From JAWKIW01 sp041394145 (lineage in GTDB: Bacteria; Actinomycetota; Acidimicrobiia; Acidimicrobiales; Acidimicrobilacustridaceae): a stretch of 64,000 bases of DNA. The translations under genes and the position numbers were made by a program. The stretch lies in the NCBI GenBank assembly GCA_041394145.1, contig JAWKIW010000021.1, forward strand, positions 26,329 through 90,328. The letters are read 5' to 3'. Below the pieces are notes generated by a model. It had not been told where the DNA came from. It ran no database searches and was given only the letters and a program-made list of their open reading frames with translations. Positions 62,240 to 64,000 of this stretch are shown piece after piece; the first letter of the stretch is position 1, and every line of letters starts with the position of its first letter.

Positions 62240-64000
62240 GTGGAGGGGCAGTCGGGGGTGTTCGGACGGGGTGTGCGCCTCGTGTGGCGCTACGTGCGCG
62301 CCCAACCGGCCACCTACGCGATCTCGCTCGTCGGGGCGACGATCTACGCCGGGGCGGCGGTGGGCACCACGGTGGTGCTCGGGCGGGTCACCAACGACGT
62401 GGTCGTGCCCGCCTTCACCACCGGCACGACCGCCGATCAGGTCCGGGGCGGCGCGCTGGCGCTGCTGCTGATGGGCGTGGTGCGGGCGGTGTCCATCGTG
62501 CTCCGGCGGTTCATGGCGGCGCTGACCACCTTCCGGACCCAGGCGGCGCTGCGCCGCCGGGTGACCGACCGGTACCTCGACGTCCCGCTGTCGTACCACC
62601 GGGCGCGACCCGCAGGTGAGCTCCTCGCGCACGCCGACGCCGACATCGTCGCCGCCACCGAGGTGCTGAACCCGTTGCCGTTCAGCATCGGGGTCGTGGT
62701 CCTCATCGTCTTCGCGGTGGCGAGCCTGCTGCTCGTCGACCCGGTCCTCACGCTCGTGGCGCTGCTGCTGTTCCCGGCGTTGGCCCTGCTCAACCGCGTC
62801 TACACGAGTCGGGTGGAACAACCGGTCCGGGTGGTGCAGGAGCGGGTCGGCGAGGTGAGCCGCATCGCCCACGAGAGCTTCGACGGCGCTCTCGTCGTGA
62901 AGACGCTCGGCCGGGCGGACGAGGAGACGGCCCGGCTGGGTCGGGCGGCCGACGGGCTGCGCAACGCCCGGATCCGCGTCGGCAGGATCCGAGCGCTGTT
63001 CGAGCCGGCCATCGACGCCATCCCCAACGTCGGCATCATCGTGCTCCTGCTCGTCGGGTCCTACCAGGTCACCTCCGGGCGGCTCACGGCGGGGGGCCTG
63101 GTCCAGGCGGTGGCCCTGTTCGGTCTGCTGGCCTTCCCCATGCGCGTCGTCGGCTTCTTCCTGCAGGAGCTGCCCCGGGCGGTCGTGTCCGCCGAGCGCA
63201 TCGACCGGGTGCTGGCCGAGCCGGTGGCCCCCGCGCCGCCGCCGGGTGCCGAGGTGCCGCTGCCGGACGGGCCCCTCGGCGTGGCGTTCGAGCAGGTCGC
63301 CTTCGCCCACGAGCCCGGCGTGCCCGTGCTCGACGACGTCACCTTCGCGGTGGCTCCGGGGGAGATCGTGGCGATCGTGGGCAGCACGGGCAGCGGCAAG
63401 TCGACGATCTGCGACCTCCTCGCCCGGGCGGCGGACCCCGACGCAGGGTCCGTGACCGTGGGTGGGGTCGACCTCGTGCACGTCGCCCCCGACGACCTGC
63501 ACGGCGCCGTGGCGCTCGTCTTCCAGGAGACGTTCCTGTTCGCCGAGTCGATCCGGGACAACATCACGCTCGGCGTCGCCGTCGACGAGGACGCGGTGAG
63601 GACCGCAGCGGCGATCTCCCGCGCCGACGGGTTCATCGACGACCTGCCGCAGGGCTACGACACCGTCGTCGGCGAGCGTGGTGTGACGCTGTCGGGCGGT
63701 CAACGGCAGCGGGTGGCGCTCGCCCGGGCGCTCGTTCGCCGACCCCGGGTGCTGGTGCTCGACGACGCCACGTCGGCTGTCGACCCGGTGATCGAGGCCG
63801 AGATCCTCGCCGGACTGCGCCAGTCGCTCCACACCACCACCGTGGTGGTGGCCCACCGGGTGTCCACCATCGAGCTGGCGGATCGGGTGGTCTTCCTCGA
63901 CGCCGGCCGGGTCGTCGCTGTCGGCCCGCATCGGGAGCTGCTCGCACGGCCCGCCTACGAGCGGATCGTCCGTGCCTACGAGGTGGGGGAGCGACGGTGA
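62240..64000 (+). CDS. ABC transporter half-exporter (membrane domain + ATPase)
   Basis: A 586-residue type IV ABC exporter. Six transmembrane helices occupy about residues 15-310. The nucleotide-binding domain has Walker A GSTGSGKST (K387), Q-loop VFQETFLF, signature TLSGGQRQRV, Walker B VLVLDDATSAVD (D508) and the switch histidine H539 (VAHRVST). The residue after the Walker B aspartate is D509 instead of the catalytic glutamate, as in the degenerate site of heterodimeric exporters. A partner gene just right of the window is therefore likely. GTG 62240 follows GGGAGG closely. The gene ends at the last base of the window. Confidence 0.93.
   Translation: MEGQSGVFGRGVRLVWRYVRAQPATYAISLVGATIYAGAAVGTTVVLGRVTNDVVVPAFTTGTTADQVRGGALALLLMGVVRAVSIVLRRFMAALTTFRTQAALRRRVTDRYLDVPLSYHRARPAGELLAHADADIVAATEVLNPLPFSIGVVVLIVFAVASLLLVDPVLTLVALLLFPALALLNRVYTSRVEQPVRVVQERVGEVSRIAHESFDGALVVKTLGRADEETARLGRAADGLRNARIRVGRIRALFEPAIDAIPNVGIIVLLLVGSYQVTSGRLTAGGLVQAVALFGLLAFPMRVVGFFLQELPRAVVSAERIDRVLAEPVAPAPPPGAEVPLPDGPLGVAFEQVAFAHEPGVPVLDDVTFAVAPGEIVAIVGSTGSGKSTICDLLARAADPDAGSVTVGGVDLVHVAPDDLHGAVALVFQETFLFAESIRDNITLGVAVDEDAVRTAAAISRADGFIDDLPQGYDTVVGERGVTLSGGQRQRVALARALVRRPRVLVLDDATSAVDPVIEAEILAGLRQSLHTTTVVVAHRVSTIELADRVVFLDAGRVVAVGPHRELLARPAYERIVRAYEVGERR

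Noticed and set aside
60986..63931. A 981-codon minus-strand frame opposite the membrane protein and ABC exporter
   Set aside because: His/Arg/Asp-rich shadow sequence. The plus-strand ABC motifs are intact.

Overview
The window is a GC-rich, densely coded chromosomal segment from an actinobacterium, most likely of the class Acidimicrobiia (inference). The signs are the actinobacterial order of housekeeping genes (infA-rpmJ-rpsM-rpsK-rpsD-rpoA-rplQ-truA-rplM-rpsI-glmM-glmS-acpS-nnr-alr-tsaEB-rimI-tsaD-groESL-guaB3-guaA), two LLM-type (probably F420-dependent) oxidoreductases, frequent GTG starts, and a secreted protein with the W-rich N-terminal motif GWWLASDGKWYPP. I see no rRNA, tRNA, CRISPR array, prophage or insertion sequence. 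No gene-free gap exceeds about 260 bases.

Layout. 1-7 kb: methionine aminopeptidase, a fatty-acid-hydroxylase-like membrane protein, then the translation/transcription cluster, with infA read from a CTG codon. 7-15.5 kb: cell-wall precursor genes glmM, a greatly enlarged GlmS-like protein (1157 aa), acpS, nnr, a CBS protein and alr. 15.5-20.5 kb: a DUF3524/QTMAN-like glycosyltransferase, a P1/DmpA-family self-cleaving hydrolase, an old-yellow-enzyme/FAD reductase and a family 4 uracil-DNA glycosylase. 20.5-26.6 kb: the t6A genes tsaE, tsaB, rimI, tsaD, an LLM oxidoreductase, and a CIRCE-controlled groES-groEL pair (groEL also starts at CTG). 26.6-36 kb: ion channel, Nudix hydrolase, PAP2 phosphatase, methyltransferase, two overlapping unknown genes, guaB3 and guaA. 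36-46.5 kb: a dienelactone-hydrolase-like gene, a PcrA/UvrD helicase interrupted by a 352-residue intein, an AMP-forming acyl-CoA ligase, and a secreted cell-surface protein with three near-identical repeats whose G tracts differ in length. 46.5-64 kb: a B12-binding mutase subunit, FKBP, sucCD, a D-aminoacylase-like amidohydrolase, purN-purH, folD, metF, an aldehyde dehydrogenase, a polytopic membrane protein and an ABC half-exporter with an altered Walker B motif.

Together the genes supply translation, peptidoglycan precursors, purine and one-carbon metabolism (purN, purH, guaA, folD, metF), TCA/propionate-type metabolism (sucCD, B12 subunit) and envelope functions. A recurring regulatory pattern is a TANNNT -10 box ending only 6-10 bases before the start codon. 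It is seen at sixteen genes and points to widespread leaderless transcription. The items most worth following up are the giant GlmS, the intein with a possible GIY-YIG-like core, the paired GGGA-loop palindromes with a 13-bp tandem array near purN, the frame-wandering surface-protein repeats, and the two CTG start codons.
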